Assembly (NCBI RefSeq): GCF_014850975.1
Contig: NZ_JACXST010000003.1
Coordinates: 744,001 to 808,000, forward strand
Direction of reading: 5' to 3'
Length of the DNA: 64,000 bases
Source: Methylomonas fluvii
GTDB lineage: Bacteria; Pseudomonadota; Gammaproteobacteria; Methylococcales; Methylomonadaceae
Shown: piece by piece, positions 1 to 7,110 of the stretch
How the letters are laid out: every line of letters begins with the position of its first letter
Position numbering within the stretch: position 1 is the stretch's first letter
Notes under the pieces: generated by a model
Databases searched by the model: none
What the model was told of the DNA's origin: nothing
Seen by the model: only the letters and a program-made list of their open reading frames with translations
Made by a program: the position numbers and the translations under genes

Positions 1-271
1 CGTCATCGTAAAAATCGATGAGGTTAGTCACATTGGTTTTCGTCAGAAATTCGCGATCCAGTTTGCTCATGAAGCGCTCGATTCGTCCTTTATGCATCGG
101 CTTGGTTTGTGCAGTTCGCAAACATTCAGCAAAGGCATTTTGGTAATCCAGCGATACCACCTCGTGGTTATCGACATTCATGGTGATTACAATCCAAAGG
201 CGATCGATTGCCAGTTGGTCCACTAGCTTGGGTTTGACGCGGAAGGCGTCGGTAATGGTGTTGGTGCTCAT
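1..271 (-). CDS. Partial phage early gene; possible remnant of a DDE-type transposase
   Basis: An open frame starts with ATG at 271, eight bases after the transposase stop, and runs without a stop for 90 codons off the left edge. Its position downstream of the transposase is where Mu-like phages usually encode the MuB ATPase, but the visible part has no Walker motif. It contains a hydrophobic strand-like stretch (LWIVITMNVD) and, about 35 residues later, the motif KGRIERF, which resembles the segment around the catalytic Glu of rve-fold transposases. The spacing is too short for an intact catalytic core, so it may be an internally deleted transposase or simply an unrelated phage protein. Function is not assigned. 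Confidence 0.55.
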   Translation of the reverse strand, partial: MSTNTITDAFRVKPKLVDQLAIDRLWIVITMNVDNHEVVSLDYQNAFAECLRTAQTKPMHKGRIERFMSKLDREFLTKTNVTNLIDFYDD

Positions 272-279
272 GGGGTTAC

Positions 280-1941
280 CTACTCAAAGTTAAAAAGATC
301 AATCTCAATGGTTTCCGGCAGCGCCGGGGTTTGGTCTAACAAGGTTTGCGCGTCGCTGGCGACGGCGTCGGCGTCGATAACCAGGCCGGCGCGGACTCTC
401 AATTCGTCCAGCTTTTTCTCGATGCGCTTGGCTTGATCCACCACCCGCTTATCGCGGCGTTCTTCCAGGCGGGTTTTATCCACCGCGTCGATGGCGTTGA
501 TCAAATCCGCGTCGCAGATCCAGCGGCCGTCCTGGGTGCGGACCACCGCCACGCGGTTGTCCATCAGGTCGTACTCCAACACCACCTGCATGTGGTTGTA
601 GGCGTGCAGGTCCGGATGGCCGTACTGACGCTTGTTGTGGGTGATGCTGGCCCGTTTGACGGTCAGCACCACCGCTTGGCGCTTCATTTCCAGCAGGTCG
701 GCATGTGGCGGCAGCGGCGACAATTCGCCCCATAGCTGGGCGCGGCTAACCTGCTTGTTCTCCGGATGCTGGCGTTGCACATAGCGGTCTATCCAGGCGT
801 TAAAGGCCTCGGCAAACTCCATCAATGTCGGCGCTTGCAGCTGGCCGGCCTTGACTGACTTAAGGGTGTCGGCGCGGGCTTCGTCACTCATGTCGTCGCC
901 GCAGTAAAACGCCGGCCGCCAGGCTTTTAAAAAGTCGCGTTTCACCTCGACAAAGAAACGCTCGATCCAGCCTTTACCGTGCGGGTTACCAGGGATGGCG
1001 TGTATCACCTCGATGTTATGGCGAGCATAAAAGCCGGTCATGTCATCGCTCATCAGCTTGTTTTTATGGCCGGAGCCGTTATCCACGTACAGAAACAGCG
1101 GTACGTGGTTCCAGCGGGCGAAGGTTTCTGCCCACAAGTTCTGCACGGCCGTGGTGCCTTCGTGCTCGTCAGCCCGCCAACCCACGATAAAGCGGCTGCG
1201 CATATCCATCGCCACGGTCAGCTCAGGCCGCCAAGGAAACTTGCCGTCGATGGGATTGACCAGGTAGATGTCGGCCATGTAACCATCGGCCACGTAGACG
1301 TCACCCGGCAAGGCGCGCTCGGTGCAGCGGCGGATATAGGCCTTCTCGGTCAAGCGGTACAAGCGCCGACCAATCCGCGCCGGGCTGTGGCGGCCCAGCA
1401 TGGCCGGCACGCTGCTCAAGTAGTTGCGCACTTGGTCGTAGGTGCAGGCAAAGCCGTCCACCTCGCTCAGTTGCCGCCACACCACCGACATTTCCGGGTT
1501 GCTGGGCTGGTTGAAATATTCCAGCGCCGGCCCCCACCAAGCGGGTTGTTCGGTGACGACCCGGCCTTTGTGTTGCTCCAACAGATCGACTCTGCCGCCA
1601 CCGGCGTTGACCACTTTCAGCCACTCGAACAACACGCTACGTGTGGGTGCCGTGCGGTTGGCTTTGGCGGCGGTTTTCATGGCGTTTTGTAGGTAGGCAT
1701 GCAAGGAGCCGGTTTCCGCGCGGGCCAAAAGTGTCTCGATAGCCTTATTGGCGCTAAAGCCGTTGCGCTCCATATCCAACACCGTGTTAACGATGTCGAA
1801 CCGCGCCGTGGCGACCGCGCGCTGGCTGTCGTTGGCCTCTTTCCAGGGGTCGCGCTGGCGTAGCGCGATAACCTGAGCAGTGGGCCGCACGGCGGGGCTA
1901 TTACTGTCCATCCTTTGTACGAGTGGGTTGGTGTTGCGCAT
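280..1941 (-). CDS. Mu-like phage DDE transposase (MuA family)
   Basis: The 553-residue product is a MuA/TnsB-type transposase that would cut and join phage ends during replicative transposition. The catalytic triad is visible as Asp219 (YVADGYMAD), Asp287 (LYVDNGSGH) and Glu327 (GKGWIERFF), all in the rve fold. A C-terminal MuA-type beta-barrel region follows (about residues 415-490). The N-terminal 200 residues should hold helix-turn-helix DNA-binding subdomains. It is shorter than Mu A (663 residues), as in BcepMu-type phages. The start has a GAGGG ribosome site and lies 11 bases after the upstream helix-turn-helix gene, so both are in one leftward early operon under the promoter near 3256. 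No frameshift or missing catalytic residue is seen. Confidence 0.93.
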   Translation of the reverse strand: MRNTNPLVQRMDSNSPAVRPTAQVIALRQRDPWKEANDSQRAVATARFDIVNTVLDMERNGFSANKAIETLLARAETGSLHAYLQNAMKTAAKANRTAPTRSVLFEWLKVVNAGGGRVDLLEQHKGRVVTEQPAWWGPALEYFNQPSNPEMSVVWRQLSEVDGFACTYDQVRNYLSSVPAMLGRHSPARIGRRLYRLTEKAYIRRCTERALPGDVYVADGYMADIYLVNPIDGKFPWRPELTVAMDMRSRFIVGWRADEHEGTTAVQNLWAETFARWNHVPLFLYVDNGSGHKNKLMSDDMTGFYARHNIEVIHAIPGNPHGKGWIERFFVEVKRDFLKAWRPAFYCGDDMSDEARADTLKSVKAGQLQAPTLMEFAEAFNAWIDRYVQRQHPENKQVSRAQLWGELSPLPPHADLLEMKRQAVVLTVKRASITHNKRQYGHPDLHAYNHMQVVLEYDLMDNRVAVVRTQDGRWICDADLINAIDAVDKTRLEERRDKRVVDQAKRIEKKLDELRVRAGLVIDADAVASDAQTLLDQTPALPETIEIDLFNFE

Positions 1942-1952
1942 GGGTCATACCC

Positions 1953-3011
1953 TCATTTGCCCTTGTTGCTGGGCCGGCCGACGCGGTTGGGCCTGGCATC
2001 TTCACGCTTGGCCTTGGCCGCTTCGTGTTTGCGCTCGATCAGCGGGTAATCCAACAGCCAGCGCTGCGCTTCGTCGTCGGTGAGCATGTGGTAACCGGTA
2101 ATGGCATTCGGCAGATCGGTCAGACTTTGCAAGCGGATATGCTCTACCAATGCACCGGCGCGGGCGGCAATGACGTTGGCGGCTATCCATATCTGCTCGA
2201 TGCGCAGGTTTTTTTCGGCGATGTGATCGTCGCTCAACTCGCCGGTAAACACCGCTTTCAGGCTGCTTAAGGCCACTTCGCATTCGGCTTGATACGCCAA
2301 ACATTCTTCGCGGACCGTGTGGGTTTTCCAGTGAAACTCGTAGTCGCGGTTGTCTCGCTTTTTGAACTTGTCGATCAGGGCGTCGCGGTGCTCAACCTCT
2401 GCATTCAATTGCTGATTGCGCCGCTCGGCGGTTTTCAGCAGGTCGCGCAGTTGGTCGTAGGTCATGGTTTCGGCTTCGTCGAGCACATCGGTGCCGTTTT
2501 CGGCGACGCGGTCTATCACCTCCTGCGGCATCTTGGCGAGTAGCAATACTTGCTTCTTGCCCAGCTTTAGCGCTTTGGCACGTTGGCTTTCCGGTAGCCT
2601 GGCGTAGTATTTAGCCAAGCGGATGCACTCGTAGACTCGCTCCTTGGTCAAGCCATGATTTTCTATAAACTGTTGAAATGTAACGAGTGCGCCCGGCGCA
2701 CTCGACATTTTTAACGACTCCTGCGCCGCCCAAAACGCCGCACCCGCTTTGCAGGCCTGCATCAAACTGTTGTTCAGCGCCTCGGTGCCGACGGCCACAT
2801 ATTCCTCAACCGTCAAGGCGGCCATGCCAAAGTCTGCCAAGCAGATTTCCAGCTGGTTGCGCTCAGCATCCGTTTGATTAGCGGGCATGAGGGTATCGCT
2901 ATTCACCAACTCGCCATCAACAAAGGTACGCACTGGCGGCAACTCCATATCCAGCTCGCCGTTGGCGATTGGTGCCGCACCAATTCCTAAATCAATTTCC
3001 GGTTCAAGCAT
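1953..3011 (-). CDS. Phage early helix-turn-helix protein of unknown function
   Basis: A 352-residue protein encoded between the Ner-like gene and the transposase. Residues about 115-165 (LTKERVYECIRLAKYY...LGKKQVLLLAKMP) look like a ParB/KorB-style helix-turn-helix, followed by a helical, charged coiled-coil-like part (about 185-225). The C-terminus is basic and ends with VGRPSNKGK, which contains a GRP core like that of an AT-hook. An AAGGAGG ribosome site precedes the start and the gene overlaps the Ner-like stop by eight bases. A role in DNA binding or regulation of transposition is inferred from these motifs and from the location; I do not recognise a named family. Confidence 0.75.
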   Translation of the reverse strand: MLEPEIDLGIGAAPIANGELDMELPPVRTFVDGELVNSDTLMPANQTDAERNQLEICLADFGMAALTVEEYVAVGTEALNNSLMQACKAGAAFWAAQESLKMSSAPGALVTFQQFIENHGLTKERVYECIRLAKYYARLPESQRAKALKLGKKQVLLLAKMPQEVIDRVAENGTDVLDEAETMTYDQLRDLLKTAERRNQQLNAEVEHRDALIDKFKKRDNRDYEFHWKTHTVREECLAYQAECEVALSSLKAVFTGELSDDHIAEKNLRIEQIWIAANVIAARAGALVEHIRLQSLTDLPNAITGYHMLTDDEAQRWLLDYPLIERKHEAAKAKREDARPNRVGRPSNKGK

Positions 3012-3207
3012 TTGCTGCCTCCTTAATCAATTTGTTTAATTTCTCCGCAATCTCGCGGCCTTCGCCAAAGTGCGCGCGGCTAGTGCCCCGAATAACATTG
3101 GATGCATTGCGATAGCCGTAGCCCTGGTCTTTTGCCCATTGCTTGAGCGTACTGCCTTGTTTTCGTAGCGCGTGAAGCGCCGCGTCTCTATCGACTGCTG
3201 CTTTCAT
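3004..3207 (-). CDS. Ner-like phage DNA-binding regulator
   Basis: A 67-residue basic protein, first gene of the leftward early operon. The segment ALRKQGSTLKQWAKDQGYGY then RNASNVIRGTSRAHFGEG has the look of the Ner/Nlp winged-helix family, which in Mu represses early transcription once transposition has begun. I chose the Met at 3207 because it has a GGAG ribosome site eight bases upstream and because the longer open frame runs through the early promoter and into the divergent repressor gene. The gene sits opposite the repressor with only 80 bases between the two start codons, the usual switch layout of Mu-like phages. Confidence 0.8.
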   Translation of the reverse strand: MKAAVDRDAALHALRKQGSTLKQWAKDQGYGYRNASNVIRGTSRAHFGEGREIAEKLNKLIKEAANA

Positions 3208-3241
3208 GTGATAAGCTCCGTTGTGTAATTCAGTTGCGTAC

Positions 3242-3270
3242 ATTGTGGTACTCGATTGAGTACTTGTCAA
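3242..3270 (-). promoter_or_regulatory. Predicted early (Pe-like) sigma70 promoter
   Basis: On the minus strand a perfect -35 box TTGACA (3270-3265) is separated by exactly 17 bases from a -10 box CACAAT (3247-3242), pointing at the Ner-like gene. The spacer contains the palindromic operator. The start codon of the first early gene lies about 35 bases downstream of the -10 box. Confidence 0.7.
3248..3263. promoter_or_regulatory. Palindromic operator GTACTC-GATT-GAGTAC
   Basis: A perfect six-base inverted repeat with a four-base centre lies inside the spacer of the early promoter. A further GAGTACT half-site occurs at 3290-3296, over the start codon of the divergent repressor gene. The natural reader is the adjacent XRE-type repressor or the Ner-like protein; which of them binds is not visible from sequence. 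Confidence 0.65.
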
Positions 3271-3287
3271 GCTTTTTTGGTGTTTAT

Positions 3288-3704
3288 ATGAGTACTTTTG
3301 GTGATCGATTGAAAGAAGAGCGCGAGCGCCTGCGGTTGAACCAACCGGCGTTTGGTGAGTTGGGCGGTGTACGCAAACAAGCGCAGTTGCATTACGAAGG
3401 TAATAAGCGATCGCCGGACGCGGACTATCTGGCAGCGATAGCCGCTGCCGGGGTTGATGTGGCCTATGTTTTAACTGGGAAACGGGCATCTAATGTGGCA
3501 AATACACCGACGGAAGTAGCACTGCTCGATAACTATCGACACAGCGCGTTGGATGTACAGATTGGGGTTAGTAAATTATTGGCGCAAACCGGCGGTGCAG
3601 TGGAGCGGTCTGAATCGATGCGTTATTTACCAGCGCCGGGGGGATTAATGACAGGTATGCAATCGGATGCTGTGCATAGCGTTGATCCAAATAGCCCCGA
3701 ATAA
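3288..3704 (+). CDS. XRE-family phage repressor (c-like)
   Basis: A 138-residue protein with an N-terminal Cro/C1-type helix-turn-helix (about residues 4-65, including LNQPAFGELGGVRKQAQLHYEG). It would keep the prophage lysogenic by blocking the early promoter. I placed the start at 3288, where homology to the XRE fold begins; a more upstream Met at 3234 would lie inside the promoter region. No strong ribosome site is seen, and a GAGTACT half-operator overlaps the first codons, which suggests autoregulation. The C-terminal part (about 75-138) is unlike the LexA-type peptidase repressors, so RecA-stimulated self-cleavage is not predicted. Confidence 0.8.
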   Translation: MSTFGDRLKEERERLRLNQPAFGELGGVRKQAQLHYEGNKRSPDADYLAAIAAAGVDVAYVLTGKRASNVANTPTEVALLDNYRHSALDVQIGVSKLLAQTGGAVERSESMRYLPAPGGLMTGMQSDAVHSVDPNSPE

Positions 3705-3719
3705 CTAGAGCGTGCAGCT

Positions 3720-3965
3720 ATGGGCGGATTAATCGGCTACCTTGGTTTACAAGAATGGTGGCTATCAGAATTCACCGAAGCCGAACGCGATCATATTGAG
3801 AAAAACGGCTTTGGCAAACCAACACTGACTCATGGAGTGATTCAAGCTAGCAGCCATACGCCGCATAGCCTGATAATGGCTATGACCAGCTTTTGGCAAC
3901 CGACGGCTGAGGATGAGCGCTTGATTGTAAAATTAATAATAAAGGCACACCAAATTGGAGGATGA
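3720..3965 (+). CDS. Hypothetical phage-borne protein
   Basis: An 81-residue soluble protein directly after the repressor, in the same direction. It has a WWLSEFTEAERDHI segment and a helical C-terminus, no signal peptide and no membrane segment. The stop codon overlaps the GGAGG ribosome site of the next gene, so the two are probably co-translated. I do not recognise the family. Position next to the repressor fits a cargo gene expressed in the lysogen, but that is inference. Confidence 0.55.
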   Translation: MGGLIGYLGLQEWWLSEFTEAERDHIEKNGFGKPTLTHGVIQASSHTPHSLIMAMTSFWQPTAEDERLIVKLIIKAHQIGG

Positions 3966-4451
3966 ATGAACAAAACACTGAAATGGCATGAAGTAGTGAG
4001 CGGCCTAATTATAGGCGTGGCTGCCGTGGCGTATTTGGCAATGAAAGATATGCAAACTCCACCAACAGTCGCACCGCCAATTACTGTAGCGGAGCCGGTT
4101 AGCGCAACGCCTGTACCGGAGTACCCGTATGGTGTCGATCAAACTGACCAAGATAATTTTGGCCAAGTCATGCAACTAGCTCTGCACGGCAATTACCAGG
4201 CGCAACGTAACGTAGCCTATGGCTTCTCCGCGCAGCCCTATCACGGTCAGCAGAAAAACCCCGTACTAGCCTGTACCTGGTATTTGGTCGTATTGAATTC
4301 TGGCAGTTCGCATTTGGATCTGAGCGATAGCGGAAACGCTCAGACAGTTTGCGGAAAACTGGAACCGGACTTATTGGAAACCGCCAAACAACAAGCAACC
4401 CGCTTCGCGGCAGAGATCGCGGAAAACACCAAACTTGGAAAACTAGACTAA
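3966..4451 (+). CDS. Membrane-anchored hypothetical protein, weak Sel1-like similarity
   Basis: A 161-residue protein with one N-terminal membrane segment (about residues 10-27, VSGLIIGVAAVAYLAM) and a Pro/Val-rich linker (about 31-52). The periplasmic part contains a pattern reminiscent of one Sel1/TPR-like repeat (LALHGNYQAQRNVAYGFSA then NPVLACTWYLVVLNSG). It begins one base after the previous stop with a GGAGG ribosome site. Two Cys residues (in LACTWY and TVCGKL) could form a disulfide in the periplasm. Function unknown; co-location with an exported nuclease-like gene suggests a shared envelope-related role, which is inference. Confidence 0.6.
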   Translation: MNKTLKWHEVVSGLIIGVAAVAYLAMKDMQTPPTVAPPITVAEPVSATPVPEYPYGVDQTDQDNFGQVMQLALHGNYQAQRNVAYGFSAQPYHGQQKNPVLACTWYLVVLNSGSSHLDLSDSGNAQTVCGKLEPDLLETAKQQATRFAAEIAENTKLGKLD

Positions 4452-4463
4452 AACGGAATTTTT

Positions 4464-4955
4464 ATGAAACATGCGATTTTGATGATTACAACTCTAACCG
4501 CTACCTTTATAAGCTGCGCCAATGCCGGCCAAGTGCGCAGCCAAGCTGCCATTAGCGAGTTTAAATATGCGCATCCTTGCCCAGCCAATGGCAATACCAA
4601 AGGTGCATGTCCTGGCTATGTGATTGACCATATAGAACCTCTGGCCTGTGGTGGCGCTGACGATCCGTCGAATATGCAATGGCAAACGGCGGCAGACGCT
4701 AAAGCCAAGGACAAATGGGAGAGATCAGATTGCGACGGGCTTATGGATGTTAAAGGCCGCCGCTCTTCATCCAGTCTGTTCGGACGGCATAAATCGACCA
4801 CTCGCCGACATTCTTCGGGTGGATCAGGGAACTCCGGCAGCGCATTAAGCGCACCTAGTGGTAGCGGCAATTACCACATAGGTCCGCGCGGCGGCTGCTA
4901 TACATATGGTGGCAACGGCAAAAAGCAGTATGTCGATCATTCTTACTGTAGTTGA
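4464..4955 (+). CDS. Exported HNH nuclease-like protein with C-terminal GPRGG domain
   Basis: A 163-residue protein with an N-terminal export signal (about residues 1-21, possibly a lipoprotein signal ending ISCANA). It then has an HNH-type core, VIDHIEPLACGGADDPSNMQ, where the Asp-His pair and the downstream Asn match the beta-beta-alpha metal fold. A Ser/Gly-rich linker (about 98-138) leads to a C-terminal GPRGGCYTYGGNGKKQYV motif seen in the small basic adaptor domain first named in chlorella viruses. This suggests a secreted or periplasmic nuclease. It is unusual in the middle of a Mu-like prophage and looks like lysogen cargo. Substrate and target cell are not visible. Confidence 0.7.
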   Translation: MKHAILMITTLTATFISCANAGQVRSQAAISEFKYAHPCPANGNTKGACPGYVIDHIEPLACGGADDPSNMQWQTAADAKAKDKWERSDCDGLMDVKGRRSSSSLFGRHKSTTRRHSSGGSGNSGSALSAPSGSGNYHIGPRGGCYTYGGNGKKQYVDHSYCS

Positions 4956-4965
4956 TGGGAATCCA

Positions 4966-5364
4966 ATGTCTGAAATTGAATATCGTGATGTAACTGGGGT
5001 AACCGTATATTTTTCCCAAGAGAAGATTTCCGAATTATTAGCAGCAATGTCGCCAGAACAACTGCATTTCTCAGGCATGCTGGCGAATACACTCCAGCAC
5101 CCACACGAAATATGGAAAGCCATGCACGAAGATGAAGCGAACAAAGGTCAATGGCATTGGGTAAGGTCTTATGTGCATTACCTTGATTTGTCTGCATCTG
5201 ATACGGATGCCACTTTTGGTATTGCTGTCATGGGATTTGCCTATCGGTCTCGCTGGGATCTTGAAACGGTTGGCTTGTTACTGGGAAATGAGGCAATCAT
5301 CATGGCGAAAATCAATAAAGATATACGGTCTGGCAGTTGTGAATACTCTGCCAATCGCCATTAA
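4966..5364 (+). CDS. Divergent PBECR-like (phage Barnase-EndoU-ColicinE5/D-RelE) protein
   Basis: A 132-residue protein. Residues about 41-75 (ANTLQHPHEIW then W-x-R-x-YVHYLDLS) line up by eye with the C-terminal domain of the gpF-like head protein in this prophage (IEPDEIW then WRLKRRYLRAF), which I assign to the PBECR2 nuclease fold. The start at 4966 has a GGGA ribosome site; the open frame extends to 4906 but that part overlaps the preceding gene in another frame. If the assignment is right this is a free-standing relative of a virion-borne RNase-type toxin. Catalytic residues cannot be named with confidence, and it may be inactive or act as an inhibitor-like paralogue. Confidence 0.5.
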   Translation: MSEIEYRDVTGVTVYFSQEKISELLAAMSPEQLHFSGMLANTLQHPHEIWKAMHEDEANKGQWHWVRSYVHYLDLSASDTDATFGIAVMGFAYRSRWDLETVGLLLGNEAIIMAKINKDIRSGSCEYSANRH

Positions 5365-5379
5365 AACTTTACTAAAATT

Positions 5380-5718
5380 ATGAATTCCCCACAAAGTGAT
5401 GAATTTAACCAAAAGCTAAATTCATTTAGAGAATCTGACATAAGATATTTAATATTGCAGATACTCAGCCAACAGCCTATCTATACTGCAAATCAAGAGT
5501 TGCTCTTATTTGCATTACGCGAACTAGGTAATGCCATCAGCCACGAACAGATTTATATTGAATTAATATGGCTTGAAAAAGAGGCAGAGGTATTATCTTG
5601 CAAGACTTTCAATCAAATGCATATTGCAAAATTAAACGTTTCCGGTCTTGATGTAGCTAATGGGACAAAAGTTATTTCCGGAATTAGAAGGCCCATGCCT
5701 TACGAAATCGTTGGTTAA
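5380..5718 (+). CDS. VpaChn25_0724-family phage protein
   Basis: A 112-residue protein with a winged-helix-like pattern: RYLILQILSQQPIYTANQELL, then LRELGNAISHEQIYIELIWLE, and a C-terminal GLDVANGTKVISGIRRP. This pattern matches a small family common in Mu-like phages, usually near the lysis or packaging genes, with no defined biochemical role. It is the last rightward gene of the cargo block and ends three bases before the stop of a leftward gene. A role as a small DNA-binding protein is plausible from the predicted fold. Confidence 0.75.
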   Translation: MNSPQSDEFNQKLNSFRESDIRYLILQILSQQPIYTANQELLLFALRELGNAISHEQIYIELIWLEKEAEVLSCKTFNQMHIAKLNVSGLDVANGTKVISGIRRPMPYEIVG

Positions 5719-5720
5719 TT

Positions 5721-5897
5721 TTATCGCCTGTCGACTGGCGGCGGATCATCCCCCGCCGGCAGTCTCAGCATATTACGCCAGACCCGGTTAAAGAAACGAG
5801 GATCGGTGGTGACTTCATACCATTTCGTACCACCGCGACTTTCATAGTGGGCTTTGATGCGCTGGTAATTGCGGTCAACGCGGGCTTGCCAGGTCAT
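5721..5897 (-). CDS. Small hypothetical phage protein, 58 aa
   Basis: A 58-codon frame starting MTWQARVDRNYQRIKAHYES and ending in a Pro-rich tail. It is highly charged and soluble-looking. Its ATG overlaps the stop of a possible small membrane gene upstream (ATGA), the coupling style used throughout this prophage, and it is the last gene of the leftward set starting at 7740. No strong ribosome site of its own is seen. Function unknown. Confidence 0.5.
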   Translation of the reverse strand: MTWQARVDRNYQRIKAHYESRGGTKWYEVTTDPRFFNRVWRNMLRLPAGDDPPPVDRR

Positions 5898-6007
5898 TTG
5901 ACAACTATTGTGTAAACCGTCCAGAACAGGCCGGTTACAAGGCCAAAAAAGAAAGATGCTAGGGGCTTCTGGTATAAATTGTCAGTACACCGAAAATTAA
6001 CCACCAC
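5894..6007 (-). CDS. Possible 37-aa single-pass membrane peptide (GTG start)
   Basis: A short frame with GTG at 6007 (or 6004) encodes a peptide with one hydrophobic segment (SFFFGLVTGLFWTVYTIVV). It fills the space between the DUF2786 gene and the following 58-codon gene and overlaps the latter by four bases. It lacks a clear ribosome site, so it is offered only as a candidate. Confidence 0.3.
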   Translation of the reverse strand: MVVNFRCTDNLYQKPLASFFFGLVTGLFWTVYTIVVK

Positions 6008-6020
6008 CCAATAAGATTAA

Positions 6021-6719
6021 TCACGTAACCCCCGACAGCGCCCTGCGCTTACCCTGCACCGGCTTGTGCAGCGAGACATCCGCCGCTGCTTGGTAGCCGG
6101 CTGCACTAGCCTGCCAATCATTACTGTGTTTTGCCGATGCGCCGGGTCGGGTATCTTTACTCAGTGCGTTACCGTATTTTTGCTGTTCGAAGGCGGCGAT
6201 GGCTTGTTGTTCGGCTTCGTTGCCGGCAAAGTCGTTTACCTGTTTGGCGATGCGGCGTACCCAGGCTTGACAGAACAAATCGGCGCGGCGGATTTTGGTG
6301 GCGCGTTTCAGGCGTTTGCTTTGGCTGGCGTTGAACTCCGTGCGGTCGTGCAGGACATGGCGGCGCAGCACGTCGTAGGTGTATGCCGCCAGTTCCGGCT
6401 TGATGCCGAGGCCAAAAAAACGCACCTGAGTATTGATACTGATGAAACCCAACTCGCAGACCACGCCGCAGCCAAAGGCCTTGGCAATGATGACGGACAG
6501 ATCGCCCAGATAGGGCGGTAGCTTAAACGCCGCACCGGTATCGACGATTTCGTCATGTACATTCGCTGCTGCCACGTCGCCGCTGGTGAGGTTGTATTTT
6601 TTCATCAGCGCGTCGGCTTGGCGCTTGGCGGCCTCGGCTTCCGCCGGGTTGTCGCTGGCCGCTAGTGCGAGGCACTTGGCGATCTTGGCGGCGATCTTTT
6701 TCAGTTCGTCGGCGGTCAT
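6021..6719 (-). CDS. DUF2786 domain phage protein
   Basis: A 232-residue protein whose N-terminus (LKKIAAKIAKCLALAASDNPAEAEAAKRQA, written here as two overlapping parts: LKKIAAKIAKCLALA and SDNPAEAEAAKRQADALM) is the typical DUF2786 helical opening found in Mu-like phage early regions. Residues about 85-160 are basic and contain RSQ-free repeats of Lys/Arg (SKRLKRATKIRRADLF), suggesting nucleic-acid contact. The start overlaps the previous gene by four bases. Role in phage biology is not established. Confidence 0.75.
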   Translation of the reverse strand: MTADELKKIAAKIAKCLALAASDNPAEAEAAKRQADALMKKYNLTSGDVAAANVHDEIVDTGAAFKLPPYLGDLSVIIAKAFGCGVVCELGFISINTQVRFFGLGIKPELAAYTYDVLRRHVLHDRTEFNASQSKRLKRATKIRRADLFCQAWVRRIAKQVNDFAGNEAEQQAIAAFEQQKYGNALSKDTRPGASAKHSNDWQASAAGYQAAADVSLHKPVQGKRRALSGVT

Positions 6720-6889
6720 TGGCGCACCACATCAATTCCCAACGCATAGCCGATTTGCGCGGCTAGTGCTTCAGCTTGTTCCATGACTTCATAGCCATCT
6801 TCATCATGGTTATAGCTACCTACTAATACGCCATTTGCATAAATATCGACCTGGTCTTCTTCTTTGATTTCGATCACGATACTTTGCAT
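6716..6889 (-). CDS. Small acidic hypothetical phage protein, 57 aa
   Basis: A 57-residue acidic protein (MQSIVIEIKEEDQVDIYANG...) that I start at 6889 because a GGAGG ribosome site lies just upstream; the longer frame to 6988 has none. It overlaps the stop of the preceding gene by 16 bases and the start of the DUF2786 gene by four. Predicted beta-hairpin then helix. Function unknown. Confidence 0.6.
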   Translation of the reverse strand: MQSIVIEIKEEDQVDIYANGVLVGSYNHDEDGYEVMEQAEALAAQIGYALGIDVVRQ

Positions 6890-7107
6890 GGCGCAAATCC
6901 TCCCGGCATCACCACCCACAGCGTTAAGCACGGCAGCAGATTGATACACATGCGTTTGTTGGCCGGCGACCAATGCGCGCCGATCCAAATGGAGCCTGGA
7001 CGGATCAGCCAGCCGTAGCGCCAGGTGTTGATAGGGTCCGGCACCTCTTGGTAAGGGTCGGTGTCTCGCTGCATAGGTCGTGCGGGCCTAGTGTGTCGCT
7101 TAGCCAT
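6874..7107 (-). CDS. Small conserved Mu-like phage protein, 77 aa
   Basis: A 77-residue protein with a basic N-terminus and a Trp-rich core (RYGWLIRPGSIWIGAHWSP then NKRMCINLLPCLTLWVVMPGG, read as consecutive parts). The pattern GSxWIGAHxSPxNxRxCINLLP is one I associate with small proteins of Mu-like phages. It follows the 7111 gene by three bases in the same direction. The function is unknown; a membrane association is possible because of the hydrophobic C-terminal half. Confidence 0.6.
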   Translation of the reverse strand: MAKRHTRPARPMQRDTDPYQEVPDPINTWRYGWLIRPGSIWIGAHWSPANKRMCINLLPCLTLWVVMPGGFAPCKVS

Positions 7108-7110
7108 GGC

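Noticed and set aside
280-3207. MuA/TnsB-like transposase with regulators as part of a CRISPR-associated transposon
   Set aside because: No Cas gene, TniQ, TnsC or CRISPR repeat is present, and the flanking genes are clearly phage head and packaging genes.
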